Part shown: positions 51,120-60,794 of the stretch, piece after piece
Numbering within the stretch: the stretch's first letter is position 1
How the letters are laid out: every line of letters begins with the position of its first letter
Assembly (NCBI GenBank): GCA_002699125.1
Contig: PABI01000005.1
Coordinates: 62,001 to 126,000 of the forward strand
DNA length: 64,000 nucleotides
Source of the DNA: Anaerolineaceae bacterium
Lineage (GTDB): Bacteria > Chloroflexota > Anaerolineae > Promineifilales > Promineifilaceae
Reading direction: 5' to 3'
The notes under the pieces: generated by a model
The model's database searches: none
Told to the model about the DNA's origin: nothing
What the model saw: only the letters and a program-made list of their open reading frames with translations
Program-made: the position numbers and the translations under genes

Positions 51120-53081
51120 ATGTCAAAATCATCACTGCGTTTGGCCAACCTGTTTTCCATCACGTTGATTGTGGTTCTGGCCGGAGTGCTGCGTTTCTCG
51201 CACCTGGACCTAAGCCCGATTGGCACCTCCCAATCGTTCTTGCTGCGCGTGGCGGCGGAGCTGGTGAACAAGGGCAAATGGCCGCTGGCAGCTGGCCAAA
51301 ATGCGGCCGGTGTGACGATACCCCCCTTGATTGAATATTTACTGGAAGTGTCGCTGCTCGTGCGGCGGGAAATACTTACGGCCGTTCATTTTCAGGCCCT
51401 GCTCAGTCTGCTGGCGGTGCTGCTGCTGTATCTGTATGGGCGGGCGCTGTTTGGCCGGCAGGTGGCCCTCGTGGCCGCCTTTTTACTGGCGGTGCACCCC
51501 TGGGCTGTCTACAGTGGGCGGGTCATTGCCCCGGAGCACGCCGGGCTGTTCTGGGGCGTGATTGCCGTGGGCAGCCTGTTGATGCTGGTACGCTACGGCC
51601 GTTTTCGCTGGCATTTGCTCTTAGCCGTTGTCGCCCTCACCGCCCTCACCCAGCTTTATTTTCGCCTGCCGGTCATCCTGCTGGCCGTCGTCACGTTGCT
51701 GTTTCTCGTGGTGCTGGCTGGTCGTGGGAAGGAGACCGCTTCCGCCCGCTGGTGGCTGGTGGCCATTGGAGCCGCACTGTTTCTGTATCTGCCTTACTGG
51801 CGCTTCGAGCGCACCACTGGCTACGCCAATCTGCGGGCGCTGTGGGCCGGTTGGACGGGCGAAACGGCCGTCACCGATGGCGCTGTGTTCACTCACTTAT
51901 GGCAGCTTGCCGATGGCAGTTCCCTTTTTCGCCAATTTCCGGCGTGGGAAACGGCCGTTTGGCCCTGGTTCTGGTTGGGGAGTTTGCTGGCTGCGCTTTT
52001 TGCAGTTGGCTGGCTGGTGGCTCTGCTGCCGGCAGTGTGGCAGTGGCGGCAAAAGTACGGAGTTGCGCGCCGGGCAAAGGTAACGGCCGTATTGGCGCTG
52101 TGGGTGCTGCTAGGGGTGCTGGCCTTCCTGCACCACGCGCCGCCGCTGACCATAGCCGATCTTCTCTTTTTACTGCCCGCCATTTGCCTGCTTGTCGCGC
52201 TGGCCATTCCACCGCTAACCACATCTCCGGTACATCAACGTAAAACGGCCGTCGCCGTCGTCGGGCTGGCCATCGTATTGGTGAGCAGCGGCTGGCTGGC
52301 ACACGGCAACTGGGCCGGCTTGCAGGCGCAGGACGCCGGTGATCTGTCCTGGGGGCCAACGGTGCGGGAAGTGACGACGGCCGTTGCTGCCAGCCGCGCC
52401 CACCTCGCCAGCTACCCGGATTGCGAACTGATCATTCTCGGTCCGGGCAACCAGCAAAGCACCTCGCCCTGGGGCGTCATGGCTGAATTTGTGTATCCTA
52501 CGACGGTGCGATTTGTGGAACAGGGACGCGGATTTATTGCGTCGTCCCGGTGCAGCCTTTACTTTGTGGCCGGAGAAGATGCTTTTGCTGCTCAATGGCT
52601 CACGCAGCATGGGCAGGCGCTCTCCGATGAGCGCAATTTTGAACCGGCGCCGGGGCGTTTTTACTACGTGCCGGGGCAGGAAGCGGCGGTGGCCGCCGGC
52701 CAGACTGCGTGGCGCAATGGACTGTATTTGCAAAGTGTGGCCGTCCCGGCAACGGTCGCTGCCGGCGAGCGCCTACAGGTTACTTACAGTTGGCAGGTGC
52801 TGCTGGACCCGCTGTCCGGCTCTCAATTCCAATTCTTCAACCATCTCCTTGATGAAAACGGCGAGATTGTGGCGCAGGAAGATGGTCCCGGCATCCCTAC
52901 AACCTTTTGGCAGCCTGGCGATACGCTGTTCACCCACTTTTACTTGCAGCTGCCGGCCGATTTACCATCTGGTAATTACACGCTGGTTGTTGGCCTGTAC
53001 ACCTGGCCCGATTTGCAGCGCATTCGCCTGCGCCACAGTTTAGAAACGGCCGCACCATTAGCCACGGTTACCATCCCATGA
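51120..53081 (+). CDS. PMT/GT39-like membrane glycosyltransferase, divergent, with C-terminal beta domain
   Basis: The 653-residue protein has about ten membrane helices in the first 410 residues with GT-C features (VAAFLLAVHPWAVYSGRVIAPEH). The first external loop reads DLSPIGTSQSFLLR, lacking the Asp-Glu that the third gene of this operon has at the same place (HQWDERSF), so its activity is doubtful. Residues 540-650 form a soluble beta-sandwich (FNHLLDENGEIVAQEDGPG) shared with the third gene. It overlaps the next gene by four bases (ATGA). Role: surface glycan transfer by inference. Confidence 0.82.
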   Translation: MSKSSLRLANLFSITLIVVLAGVLRFSHLDLSPIGTSQSFLLRVAAELVNKGKWPLAAGQNAAGVTIPPLIEYLLEVSLLVRREILTAVHFQALLSLLAVLLLYLYGRALFGRQVALVAAFLLAVHPWAVYSGRVIAPEHAGLFWGVIAVGSLLMLVRYGRFRWHLLLAVVALTALTQLYFRLPVILLAVVTLLFLVVLAGRGKETASARWWLVAIGAALFLYLPYWRFERTTGYANLRALWAGWTGETAVTDGAVFTHLWQLADGSSLFRQFPAWETAVWPWFWLGSLLAALFAVGWLVALLPAVWQWRQKYGVARRAKVTAVLALWVLLGVLAFLHHAPPLTIADLLFLLPAICLLVALAIPPLTTSPVHQRKTAVAVVGLAIVLVSSGWLAHGNWAGLQAQDAGDLSWGPTVREVTTAVAASRAHLASYPDCELIILGPGNQQSTSPWGVMAEFVYPTTVRFVEQGRGFIASSRCSLYFVAGEDAFAAQWLTQHGQALSDERNFEPAPGRFYYVPGQEAAVAAGQTAWRNGLYLQSVAVPATVAAGERLQVTYSWQVLLDPLSGSQFQFFNHLLDENGEIVAQEDGPGIPTTFWQPGDTLFTHFYLQLPADLPSGNYTLVVGLYTWPDLQRIRLRHSLETAAPLATVTIP

Positions 53082-54166
53082 TTTCACGACTACGGCCGTA
53101 CGCCGTTAAACTTCTCCTTGCCCTTAGCAGCATCGTGCTCACGGTTGGTTTGCTGGAAGGCGGCACGCGGTTGGTGGGCATCTCGCCCCAGCCGGAGCGA
53201 TTTCAGCTCACGCCGCTGCTGGGCTGGCAGTGGACGCCGGGCTACGATCAGAGCGAAGCGTATAAGGGCACGCAATTTCGCATGACCGTGAATCAACAGG
53301 GGCTGCGCGCACCAGCCACCGATCATAATTACGCTATTCCTAAACCGCCGGGCACCTTGCGCGTACTGGCCCTGGGCGATTCCGTCGTCGCCTCTCCTGG
53401 CGTGCCCTGGGATGAAACGTTTGTGGCGCAACTGGAAGCGGAGTTACAGCGGGATTTCTCGGCCCGCACGGTGGAGGTCATCAACGCCGGTACGGACGAT
53501 TACAGCACAGAACAAGAACGCATCTGGTTGCAGGAAAAGGGGCTGGCCTTTGCGCCGGACTTGGTCATTCTGCACGTCTATCTTAATGATTCCCGTTCTT
53601 TTGGCGCACCCACGCCCCGGGTGGCGCAGATTACCAATTTCCTTGCCCAGCACAGCGCCGTTTATGCGCTGGTGCGCCAGGTGCAAATTGCCAATCAAGT
53701 CGCCCAGGAAGATTTTCGCTTTCGCTACATGCCGGCGCTGGAGGCAGGGGAGTGGCGGACGGATACGGCCGTTCTCACCGAGCTTATCCAAACGGCCGAC
53801 CGAGATTGGGGATTGGCCTGGTACGATCAGGCGCAGCGCACCGTTGAAGAAAACGTGCTGCAAATCCAGCAGCTCACCGCCGCGCAAGGGATTCCCCTGC
53901 TAATGGTCCTTTTTCCGGTGAATGTGCAGCTTTATGCCGAGGTGGACACGCCGTTGGGCCTGACTACGCCGCAGCAAGAGTTTGCCCTCTTTGCCGGCCA
54001 GCACGATTTGCCTGTGCTCGATCTGCTGCCCGTGCTGGAAGCCGTACCGGACGATGATCTCTTCTTTGACCAGGTACACATCAAGCCGGTTGGCCACGCG
54101 CCCATTGCCCGCGCCATCGCCCACGCTTTACGCGAAAATCAACTGCTTCCCGGAGACGAAAGATGA
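53078..54166 (+). CDS. Membrane-anchored SGNH/GDSL hydrolase-like protein
   Basis: The 362-residue protein has an N-terminal anchor (8-28) and an SGNH fold: block I VLALGDSVVAS (Ser102), block III-like VILHVYLNDSR with Asn, and the terminal DQVHIKPVGHAPIA with the Asp-x-x-His pair. Such enzymes add or remove acyl groups on cell-surface glycans. Both neighbours are glycosyltransferases and both junctions are four-base ATGA overlaps, so the three act together, probably in decorating an exported polysaccharide or protein. Confidence 0.85.
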   Translation: MISRLRPYAVKLLLALSSIVLTVGLLEGGTRLVGISPQPERFQLTPLLGWQWTPGYDQSEAYKGTQFRMTVNQQGLRAPATDHNYAIPKPPGTLRVLALGDSVVASPGVPWDETFVAQLEAELQRDFSARTVEVINAGTDDYSTEQERIWLQEKGLAFAPDLVILHVYLNDSRSFGAPTPRVAQITNFLAQHSAVYALVRQVQIANQVAQEDFRFRYMPALEAGEWRTDTAVLTELIQTADRDWGLAWYDQAQRTVEENVLQIQQLTAAQGIPLLMVLFPVNVQLYAEVDTPLGLTTPQQEFALFAGQHDLPVLDLLPVLEAVPDDDLFFDQVHIKPVGHAPIARAIAHALRENQLLPGDER

Positions 54167-56274
54167 CACGTACACGCCAGTTCTATGACAACGCGGCCCG
54201 CTGGCTAAGCCGCCATGCCGCGGTTTGGAGCATCCTTATCTTCCTGGCCGCCGTGCTGCCGCGGCTTTTTTCACCCATTTCGCGCCCGCACCAGTGGGAT
54301 GAACGCTCTTTTCTTTTCCGGGAGGCGCTGCTCAACCAGGATTGGGCCGCCACCTACCAGCAGTATCATCCTGGCGTCACCCTGATGTGGCTGTCGGCTT
54401 TGGGCATCCAGCTTTTTACCATGCGCTATGGGCCAATTACACAGGAGATGTGGTTTCTGGAAGTGCCTACGCCGCCTGGCTTGATGGAAACGGGCCTTGC
54501 TTATGCGGTGGCGCCGCTGGCGGTGGCCATCAGCCTGTGTATTGTGATTGTGTATTGGCTGCTCACCAAGTTAGCGGACCGGCGGCTGGCCATTGTGGCC
54601 GCGCTTTTGCTGGCCTGGGACCCATTTTATTTAACCTACAGTCGGGTGGAGCATGTTGACGGGCTGTTGGCCTCCTTGATGTTTGTTAGCGGCCTCTTTG
54701 TGATGCTTTACGGCCGTACCGCGCAGCGGCGCTATCTGTTGGGCAGTGGTCTCTTTGCCGGGTTGGCGTTTTTAACCAAGACGCCAGCTATTTTCCTGGT
54801 TCCATTTACAGGCCTGATCTTATTGGCCACGCAGATTGATCGCCTGCGGCAGCAAGATCAATTACGCAGCGGCCGTGCCTGGGGCCGGTTGGTAGGTACG
54901 GTAAGTCGAGACGTGTTGCTGTGGGGCGCAACGGCCGTTTTACTGTTTGTCCTTCTTTTTCCGGCGCTGTGGTTCAAAGGCGACCAGATTTTGACCGAGA
55001 TGTGGTCTAACCTCATTCGCCGCGCCTCCACGCCCCATAAAAACCCCATCTACTTCGCCGGCACCGCCACGATTCAAGACCCGGGACCTTTGTATTATCT
55101 GGCGATGCTGGCGTGGGGCACAACGGCCGTTACGCTGCCGGCAAGCCTGGTCGGGGCGGGAATCGCGCTCGTGCGGGGCTGGCGGCCGCAGGCGTCAAGC
55201 CGGGTCCGGCTGGCGCTGGCCGTGTTTGTCTACGCTTTTTTCTTCACGATCCAAATGAGTTTGGGTGACTCCAAGCTGTTTGCCTATATTTTGCCAGCGT
55301 TTCCGGCGCTGGATGTGCTGGCGGCGGTCGGGTTGGTGGCCCTGGCGGACGGCGTGCAGCGATGGCGGAAACGCGCCCGGCTCTCTTGGGGTACACTCAT
55401 CTTAACGGTGCTGTTGGGGCTGCAAGCGGCGCTGGTGCTGCCTCTCCATCCCCACTTCGGTACCCACTACAATGCGCTGCTTGGCGGCACGCGTGTAGCC
55501 TTGCGCATTTTTCCCATTCAGGATCAGGGGGAAGGGCTGGAGCTGGCTGCGACTTTCTTAAATCAACTGCCGCACAGCCAGACGGCCACGGCCTCTGTTT
55601 TTGAGCGCAACATCCGGGTTTTCCGGCGCGTTTACGCGGCACAGACGTCAAAATTTATGAATCCAGACCACGAGTTTCGTGTATATGACGTTCACAGCTT
55701 GCAGCGCAACATGACGGAGGTAAGCGACGATTGGCAGATGGCCTGGGCCGCCGACCAGGAGCGGGAGCCGCTTTTTACTGTGGTGTTTGACGGCGTGACC
55801 TACGTCTGGGTCTATGGCGAGATTCCCACGGCACCGGTCGCCGATGGTATTACTTTTGCGCCCAAAGCGCGCTTTGGCGACCATTTGCAGCTAGAATCCA
55901 CCATTGTCAGCCGCGAGGTGGTTGCGCCCGGTGACACGTTGACCATCGTCCATTACTGGCAAAGTGACGGCCGTGCCGCCGGCGAGGTGAAGGTATTCAA
56001 CCATTTGTTAGATGAGAGCGGGCAGCCGGTGGCGCAGCGGGATGACGTGCCTATGGACGGGATACGGCCGTTGAACACCTGGACCCTCGGCGAGCAAATG
56101 GAAGACGTCTACCAGATGGAAATTCCGGCCGATGCTGCCCCCGGCGACTACTACCTGGTCGTCGGCTTTTATGATCCGGCCACATTTGCTCGCATGCCCG
56201 CCTTTGCCGCCGACGGCAGCCGCTTTGCCAACGATACGGCCGTTGTCGGCACCATCACCATTACCGCACCCTAA
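54163..56274 (+). CDS. GT39-family membrane glycosyltransferase with C-terminal beta domain
   Basis: The 703-residue protein is a GT-C enzyme that moves a sugar from a polyprenyl donor to an external acceptor. The catalytic first loop holds RPHQWDERSFLFREAL (Asp-Glu pair), and the second shows TYSRVEHVDGLLASLMF. About ten helices cover residues 20-430. Residues 565-700 are a soluble beta-sandwich (IVHYWQSDG, FNHLLDESGQPVAQRDDVP, PGDYYLVVGFYD) that matches the end of the first gene in the operon. Confidence 0.87.
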   Translation: MTRTRQFYDNAARWLSRHAAVWSILIFLAAVLPRLFSPISRPHQWDERSFLFREALLNQDWAATYQQYHPGVTLMWLSALGIQLFTMRYGPITQEMWFLEVPTPPGLMETGLAYAVAPLAVAISLCIVIVYWLLTKLADRRLAIVAALLLAWDPFYLTYSRVEHVDGLLASLMFVSGLFVMLYGRTAQRRYLLGSGLFAGLAFLTKTPAIFLVPFTGLILLATQIDRLRQQDQLRSGRAWGRLVGTVSRDVLLWGATAVLLFVLLFPALWFKGDQILTEMWSNLIRRASTPHKNPIYFAGTATIQDPGPLYYLAMLAWGTTAVTLPASLVGAGIALVRGWRPQASSRVRLALAVFVYAFFFTIQMSLGDSKLFAYILPAFPALDVLAAVGLVALADGVQRWRKRARLSWGTLILTVLLGLQAALVLPLHPHFGTHYNALLGGTRVALRIFPIQDQGEGLELAATFLNQLPHSQTATASVFERNIRVFRRVYAAQTSKFMNPDHEFRVYDVHSLQRNMTEVSDDWQMAWAADQEREPLFTVVFDGVTYVWVYGEIPTAPVADGITFAPKARFGDHLQLESTIVSREVVAPGDTLTIVHYWQSDGRAAGEVKVFNHLLDESGQPVAQRDDVPMDGIRPLNTWTLGEQMEDVYQMEIPADAAPGDYYLVVGFYDPATFARMPAFAADGSRFANDTAVVGTITITAP

Positions 56275-56290
56275 ACGACACGCCCATCAT

Positions 56291-57850
56291 TCAGGTGTTT
56301 GAATCCCTTTTTAGCCAGAAGGCGATCAGCAGTGCCAGCAGCGCCACGCCGGCCGAGATGAGAAACGTCTCGGTGAGAACAGCGACGGTGACTTCGGTCA
56401 GGCCGTCGGCCAGGGCTTGCTGGTAGGCGGGATCGCTCAGCGGCAGCTCGGGCAGATCGATGAGCTTGCGCAAAATTTCAAAGCGATACAATCCCCAGGC
56501 GGTGAGGCCAGACAGCCCCACACTCATTCCCATGAGCCGCAGCACAATCACTAAGCTGCTGGCGACGCCGCGCTGATCTTCCGGGGCGGCGTTGATAACG
56601 GCCGTACCAATCGGGGCAATTACCAGACCAAAGCCAATCCCCAGCACAACCAAATGACCCGCCATGTTCAGATAGGGTGTGTCTACCAGCCAGAGCCAGC
56701 CCATCAGCCCCATGCCGGTGGCGCAAAAAAGCAGGCCAACGGCCGTTACCGGCCGGTAGCTCAATTTTTCCGTCATCTGCCCGCCGACCCAGGCCATGAT
56801 GGCCATTGCCCCTGTCATGCCGCTGAGCAAGTAGCCGCTGGTGAGTGCGGCCGTTTCCACATCAAACTCCAGCACGTTGATCAGCAGCGGCACGTTTACC
56901 ATAGCGATGATCAAAATGCCGCCGACCAGGAAGTTGATGAGGATGGCGGGGGAGAAGTTGCGCCGCCGAAAGAGGCTCAGATCGATGAGCGGTGGCGGAG
57001 GTGACAGCGCGGAGCCTTGAACTGGCTGTTGGTTTCGTTGGCCTAGGTAATATTCGATGGCCAGGAAGATGAGGAAAGTGATGGCGGCAATGGCGTAGAG
57101 CAGGCCGGTGTTGGCCGGTTGATCATTGGCTTGCAGCTGGGCGAAGCCGCCGGCGGCCTGTACGTCACCGCTGTTGAGCAGGGCGATGTTGAGGGCGATG
57201 AGGGAGATGGTGAGTACGGCCGTACCCAGCCAATCGATCCGTTCCCGCGTTTTGGGCTCCGGCAGGTCGCGCAGCGCCCACCAGGCTGCGACAATGCCCA
57301 GCAGGCTGAGCGGAATGTTGAGATAAAATTGCCACTGCCAGCTTAAAAAGCGAATGAGCAGTGCGCCGTAAAGCGGCCCCCACACCCAGCCGGCCGTGTC
57401 TATTGCCCCCAGTGCGCCCAGCGCCGAAGCGCGCTTTTCGCGCGGATAGACGTCGCCAATGACGGCCATGGCCACTGGCACCATCGCTCCGCCGCCCAAT
57501 GCCGTGAGCACGCGCCCCACGATGAAGCTGTTCAGGTCCGGGGCAAAGGGTACCCAGATGGACCCGGCCAAAAACAGAACGAGCGATCCAACGTACACCG
57601 CTCGCCGCCCCAAAATATCGCTCAGACGACCGATAAACGGCATCACCACCACGTAGGCAATCAGGTAAGCGTTGACAATCCAGGCGGCCTGGTCCAGCCC
57701 TTCAGGTAGGGGGATTTCCAGATCGAAGATGATCTGGCGCAGCATGGTGGAAACAACGGTGAGGTCGTCGGCGGCAACAAAGACGCCAAAAGCAACAACA
57801 GCCAGGATTGTTCGCGGGGATGGTCTTTTACGGGTGGGCGTGATTGACAT
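56291..57850 (-). CDS. MFS drug exporter, 14-helix DHA2 type
   Basis: The 519-residue protein has 14 predicted helices and motif A in GRLSDILGRRAVY and motif C-like AIDTAGWVWGPLYGALL. It resembles EmrB/QacA-type H+ antiporters. The first helix holds AADDLTVVSTMLRQI, the D1-type motif with an acidic residue. Substrates are unknown. It is convergent with the glycosyltransferase operon, with 16 bp between. No ribosome site or regulator gene is apparent. Confidence 0.88.
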   Translation of the reverse strand: MSITPTRKRPSPRTILAVVAFGVFVAADDLTVVSTMLRQIIFDLEIPLPEGLDQAAWIVNAYLIAYVVVMPFIGRLSDILGRRAVYVGSLVLFLAGSIWVPFAPDLNSFIVGRVLTALGGGAMVPVAMAVIGDVYPREKRASALGALGAIDTAGWVWGPLYGALLIRFLSWQWQFYLNIPLSLLGIVAAWWALRDLPEPKTRERIDWLGTAVLTISLIALNIALLNSGDVQAAGGFAQLQANDQPANTGLLYAIAAITFLIFLAIEYYLGQRNQQPVQGSALSPPPPLIDLSLFRRRNFSPAILINFLVGGILIIAMVNVPLLINVLEFDVETAALTSGYLLSGMTGAMAIMAWVGGQMTEKLSYRPVTAVGLLFCATGMGLMGWLWLVDTPYLNMAGHLVVLGIGFGLVIAPIGTAVINAAPEDQRGVASSLVIVLRLMGMSVGLSGLTAWGLYRFEILRKLIDLPELPLSDPAYQQALADGLTEVTVAVLTETFLISAGVALLALLIAFWLKRDSNT

Positions 57851-57912
57851 GGCGCTGGGTTATCGTTTGGTTACGAGGTTTGGATGAATAGCTGCTTTGT
57901 CGAATCTGGCAT

Positions 57913-58191
57913 CTAGAGGAAAAAATCCTTTAGCACGGCGGAAATATCGCTGGTGATGAGGTGCCAGGGAGTCTCCGGATCGCGTCGCACGATCATATCG
58001 CTGCCTTCAATTTGAAGGTAGCGAATGCCTTCAATAACGGCAATTGCCTGAGCCAGCGGTGTGCCTTCTTCGAGTTCTTCTCGGGAATGATACTGTTCTG
58101 CCTCACCATCATTTAAGCGCAAATTCGTATAAACAGCGAGGGTGCTGTCATCGTCGCTTAATTCAGTTTCAATTTCTATATATTCAGACAT
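57913..58191 (-). CDS. Nfu/NifU N-terminal-like small protein
   Basis: The 92-residue protein contains GTPLAQAIAVIEGIRYLQIEGSDMIVRR and TPWHLITSDISAVLKDFF, close to the pattern of the Nfu N-terminal domain (PLA..L..IEGV..V..G.DFITV.K). The C-terminal NifU domain with its CxxC iron-sulfur scaffold is absent, so it cannot hold a cluster by itself. Function unknown. The start ATG has a weak GAGC upstream. Confidence 0.65.
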   Translation of the reverse strand: MSEYIEIETELSDDDSTLAVYTNLRLNDGEAEQYHSREELEEGTPLAQAIAVIEGIRYLQIEGSDMIVRRDPETPWHLITSDISAVLKDFFL

Positions 58192-58250
58192 GCTCAGGAT
58201 TATAACAATGATGGGCGTGATGGGCAGATGTTTTGTTGGTACAGTATAAT

Positions 58251-58321
58251 CAGTGAGTCAGTAGCCAGTGTTCAGCTGCTAAGAAGACTCTGATTACTGA
58301 CCTACTGATGACTGTTTACTG
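58251..58321. repeat. CAGTAATCAGT-type repeat upstream of the YtxH gene
   Basis: CAGTGAGTCAGTAGCCAGTG and a downstream GATTACTGACCTACTGATGA stretch form an imperfect inverted repeat that ends just before the ribosome site of the next gene. Confidence 0.6.
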
Positions 58322-58340
58322 AAATGAAGGAGCTTAAGCG

Positions 58341-58556
58341 ATGAACAAATTATTCAGCTTTATGGCCGGGGCAATGTGTGGGGCGTTAGTTGGTGGCGTG
58401 ACGGCCTTGCTGCTCACGCCCGCTTCGGGCAATGAATTGCGCGAGCAGGCCATTGAACGCTGGGAAACAGCCAAGCAAGAAGCACAGCAAGCACGTGCCC
58501 AGACCCGGCAGCAGCTGGAATCTGAGTTTGAACAAATGAAAGGTGGTATGCGGTAG
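58341..58556 (+). CDS. YtxH-domain small membrane protein
   Basis: The 71-residue protein has one glycine/alanine-rich membrane segment (SFMAGAMCGALVGGVTALLL) followed by TPASGNELR and a charged amphipathic helix, the YtxH pattern of general-stress and envelope-associated proteins. AAGGAG lies ten bases before the ATG. It stands alone between two repeat hairpins. Confidence 0.88.
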   Translation: MNKLFSFMAGAMCGALVGGVTALLLTPASGNELREQAIERWETAKQEAQQARAQTRQQLESEFEQMKGGMR

Positions 58557-58579
58557 CCAGTATTCGGTATTCAGGGCAT

Positions 58580-58616
58580 CAGTAATCAGTGAAAAATACT
58601 GATCTACTGATTACTG
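58580..58616. repeat. CAGTAATCAGT hairpin between convergent genes
   Basis: CAGTAATCAGT (58580-58590) pairs perfectly with ACTGATTACTG (58606-58616), which enters the last codons of the convergent protease gene. It likely ends transcription from both sides. Confidence 0.75.
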
Positions 58617-60794
58617 TTCCACAGTGAGCCAGTAGGTGGCCGTCTCGCTGGTGAAGGCAGTTTGGGGCATGATGACCAAAACGCCGCCGCCTTTGCCAAT
58701 GGGAATGGTCCATTGCCCTTGATTGCTATCGTTAAGTGCCAGGGTGGTTACGGTGGGGTTGGGGCCTTCTTCAATAAGTAAGACGCTCCATTTTTGCGGA
58801 ATCTGCCAGCCGATTTGCACAAAGCCATCGGCCTGCCAGCCGTCGGGGCCGCCTTCCACATCTGATTCGTACACCAGTTCGGGAATGGCAATATCGTCCA
58901 GGGCAAAGCCACGCTCGGAGATGCCGCTGTCGGTGAGGACTTCAAACCGTATTTGCACAATTTGCCCGGCATAACTGTTGAGGTTGATGGATTGCTTTAG
59001 CCAGCCATCTACAGCATCATTGCGGTCGGCGGAACGGCCGTTATAAGCCGGACCAAATTCGCCAGAGGTGTAGTGAGACGGCAGCAAAACCTCCCAGGTT
59101 TGTCCCCCATCCGCTGAGATAGAAACGTAGGCGTAATCATAATCCTCTTCCAGCTCGTACCAGACGGCATATTTTAGCGTGGCCTGGTCTACGGTAGTGA
59201 GATCAAAGGCGGCGGTAAGCTGGGCGTTTGTGTCGTCGATGCCGGGTGCGTACCAGACTTGTTCGCCGCTGCGCGGTGGGCCATCGAGCAGATCAACGGC
59301 CGTATCCCCGGCAAAGGTAATCGTTGTCTCGCCGCGCAAATCACTTAGATCGATGTAATGCACGCCAAACTGCTCCATTTCCTCCAGCCGATCTAGCATG
59401 GGTTCTTCTTGTTCCAGCTTGGCAGCAATGTGGGGGCGGCGGATATTGAGAGATTGGTAGTAATACGGCCGTTCCGCGTTCTCATCATCTAAATAGTTGG
59501 CCGCTGCCCAGGCAACGGTAAATTGTTCCAGCGTGGTGTCTGGCTGGTAGCCTTGCAGGATGGCCCATACGCTGGCCATGCCGTTGGCTGGATGGCGAAT
59601 CAGCTCCTGCGTGGCGGCTTCACCCAACTGTTCCCACACATAAACCGCAAAAAGATACGCGCCCGCATAGTGAGCATACACCTGCTCATCCTCATAATCC
59701 CAACTGTTTAGCTGAATGTCTGGCTGTTCCAGATAGTCGATGCTGGGGGCGGTGTCGTCGAAGCCGACGTAAAGTTCGGCCAGTTGCGCCAGCCCTTCGT
59801 TGAGCCACACCGTCTCGCTGGGGTCAAGGTACCATTGGATGAGATGCTGCACTTCATGCACCAGCGTGCCGTAATACAAATTGCTGCCCAGGGTTAGCTC
59901 ACCCATGTTCATGTAAATGAGCTCCTGCTCGTTAGAAAAGCGGTAAAGCGACGCAGGATATTCATCTTCCATGTTGAAACGGCCCAGTTCGTCGCTGGCG
60001 CCGTTTTGGGCATGCAGCACAGAAAAGCGCGGGTCGCCGTCGATGCCAGGGGTCCACACTTCACCAAAAAGATGTACCAGCTGGGGATAAAATTCATTTT
60101 CAAAGCGGTCGGCTGCTTCAGCTAGCTCCGCCGGATCGAGGTCCAGGCCTGCTTCTACCCAAAAATAAACGTGGTCGGTCACAGCCACCAGCGTAGCGTC
60201 GATGCGGCTGGTATCGTTGTAAAATCCTATGGTATCGCCGATGTTATACGCCTCTTTCGTGAAGATGCGTGGTCCGAGATTGTTGTTGCCCAGGCGAACG
60301 GCCGTCTCAAAATAATCATGTGCCGGATAATTGCTGCTGTACAGGAGTGTCAAATCGTTTGCGGCCCGATCCAGCAGCGGCCGTTGGTCGATTTCCTCCG
60401 GGATAGTGGCATGGAATGTTTCACTGGCAACATTGGTTCCAATTGTAGCGACTGGTTCAGGTGTTGCCGTGGCTGACTCGTCGGGCGCAGCAGTTGGCAG
60501 TTCAGCAACGGCCGCTGTAGGCGTTAGGTGCCCTTCGCGTCCACCGCTGGGTTCGCTGGTAGGCTCCTCTTCCTCCTCGTCCGGCTGATTATCGCGCCGT
60601 TCAGGCGTGGAGGTGGCGAATTCCGTTAAAAATTCATCGCCGTATTCCACAAAAAGATAATAACCAACGCCCACGGTCAGGCAGCCCAGACAAATAAAAA
60701 CTGCCAGGCAGCCGCCAAGGATGAGCCAAATGCGCCGGTTGTTGTTTTGGGCTGGGGCTTCGGGGGTATAGGGTTCGTACTCGTTATAACTCAT
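58611..60794 (-). CDS. Membrane-anchored zinc metalloprotease, immune-inhibitor-A-like
   Basis: The 727-residue type II membrane protein has a cytoplasmic Pro/Tyr-rich start, one helix (about 24-48), an acidic and Pro/Thr-rich stalk, and an external gluzincin domain with HEVQHLIQW near 311-319 followed by VWLNEGLAQLAEL (third zinc ligand Glu). Residues 490-650 form jelly-roll domains (SYVSISADGGQTWEVL and GISERGFALDDIAIPEL), as in immune inhibitor A peptidases; the last 70 residues are another beta domain. It probably digests extracellular protein. No pro-domain cleavage site is evident. Confidence 0.85.
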   Translation of the reverse strand: MSYNEYEPYTPEAPAQNNNRRIWLILGGCLAVFICLGCLTVGVGYYLFVEYGDEFLTEFATSTPERRDNQPDEEEEEPTSEPSGGREGHLTPTAAVAELPTAAPDESATATPEPVATIGTNVASETFHATIPEEIDQRPLLDRAANDLTLLYSSNYPAHDYFETAVRLGNNNLGPRIFTKEAYNIGDTIGFYNDTSRIDATLVAVTDHVYFWVEAGLDLDPAELAEAADRFENEFYPQLVHLFGEVWTPGIDGDPRFSVLHAQNGASDELGRFNMEDEYPASLYRFSNEQELIYMNMGELTLGSNLYYGTLVHEVQHLIQWYLDPSETVWLNEGLAQLAELYVGFDDTAPSIDYLEQPDIQLNSWDYEDEQVYAHYAGAYLFAVYVWEQLGEAATQELIRHPANGMASVWAILQGYQPDTTLEQFTVAWAAANYLDDENAERPYYYQSLNIRRPHIAAKLEQEEPMLDRLEEMEQFGVHYIDLSDLRGETTITFAGDTAVDLLDGPPRSGEQVWYAPGIDDTNAQLTAAFDLTTVDQATLKYAVWYELEEDYDYAYVSISADGGQTWEVLLPSHYTSGEFGPAYNGRSADRNDAVDGWLKQSINLNSYAGQIVQIRFEVLTDSGISERGFALDDIAIPELVYESDVEGGPDGWQADGFVQIGWQIPQKWSVLLIEEGPNPTVTTLALNDSNQGQWTIPIGKGGGVLVIMPQTAFTSETATYWLTVEQ

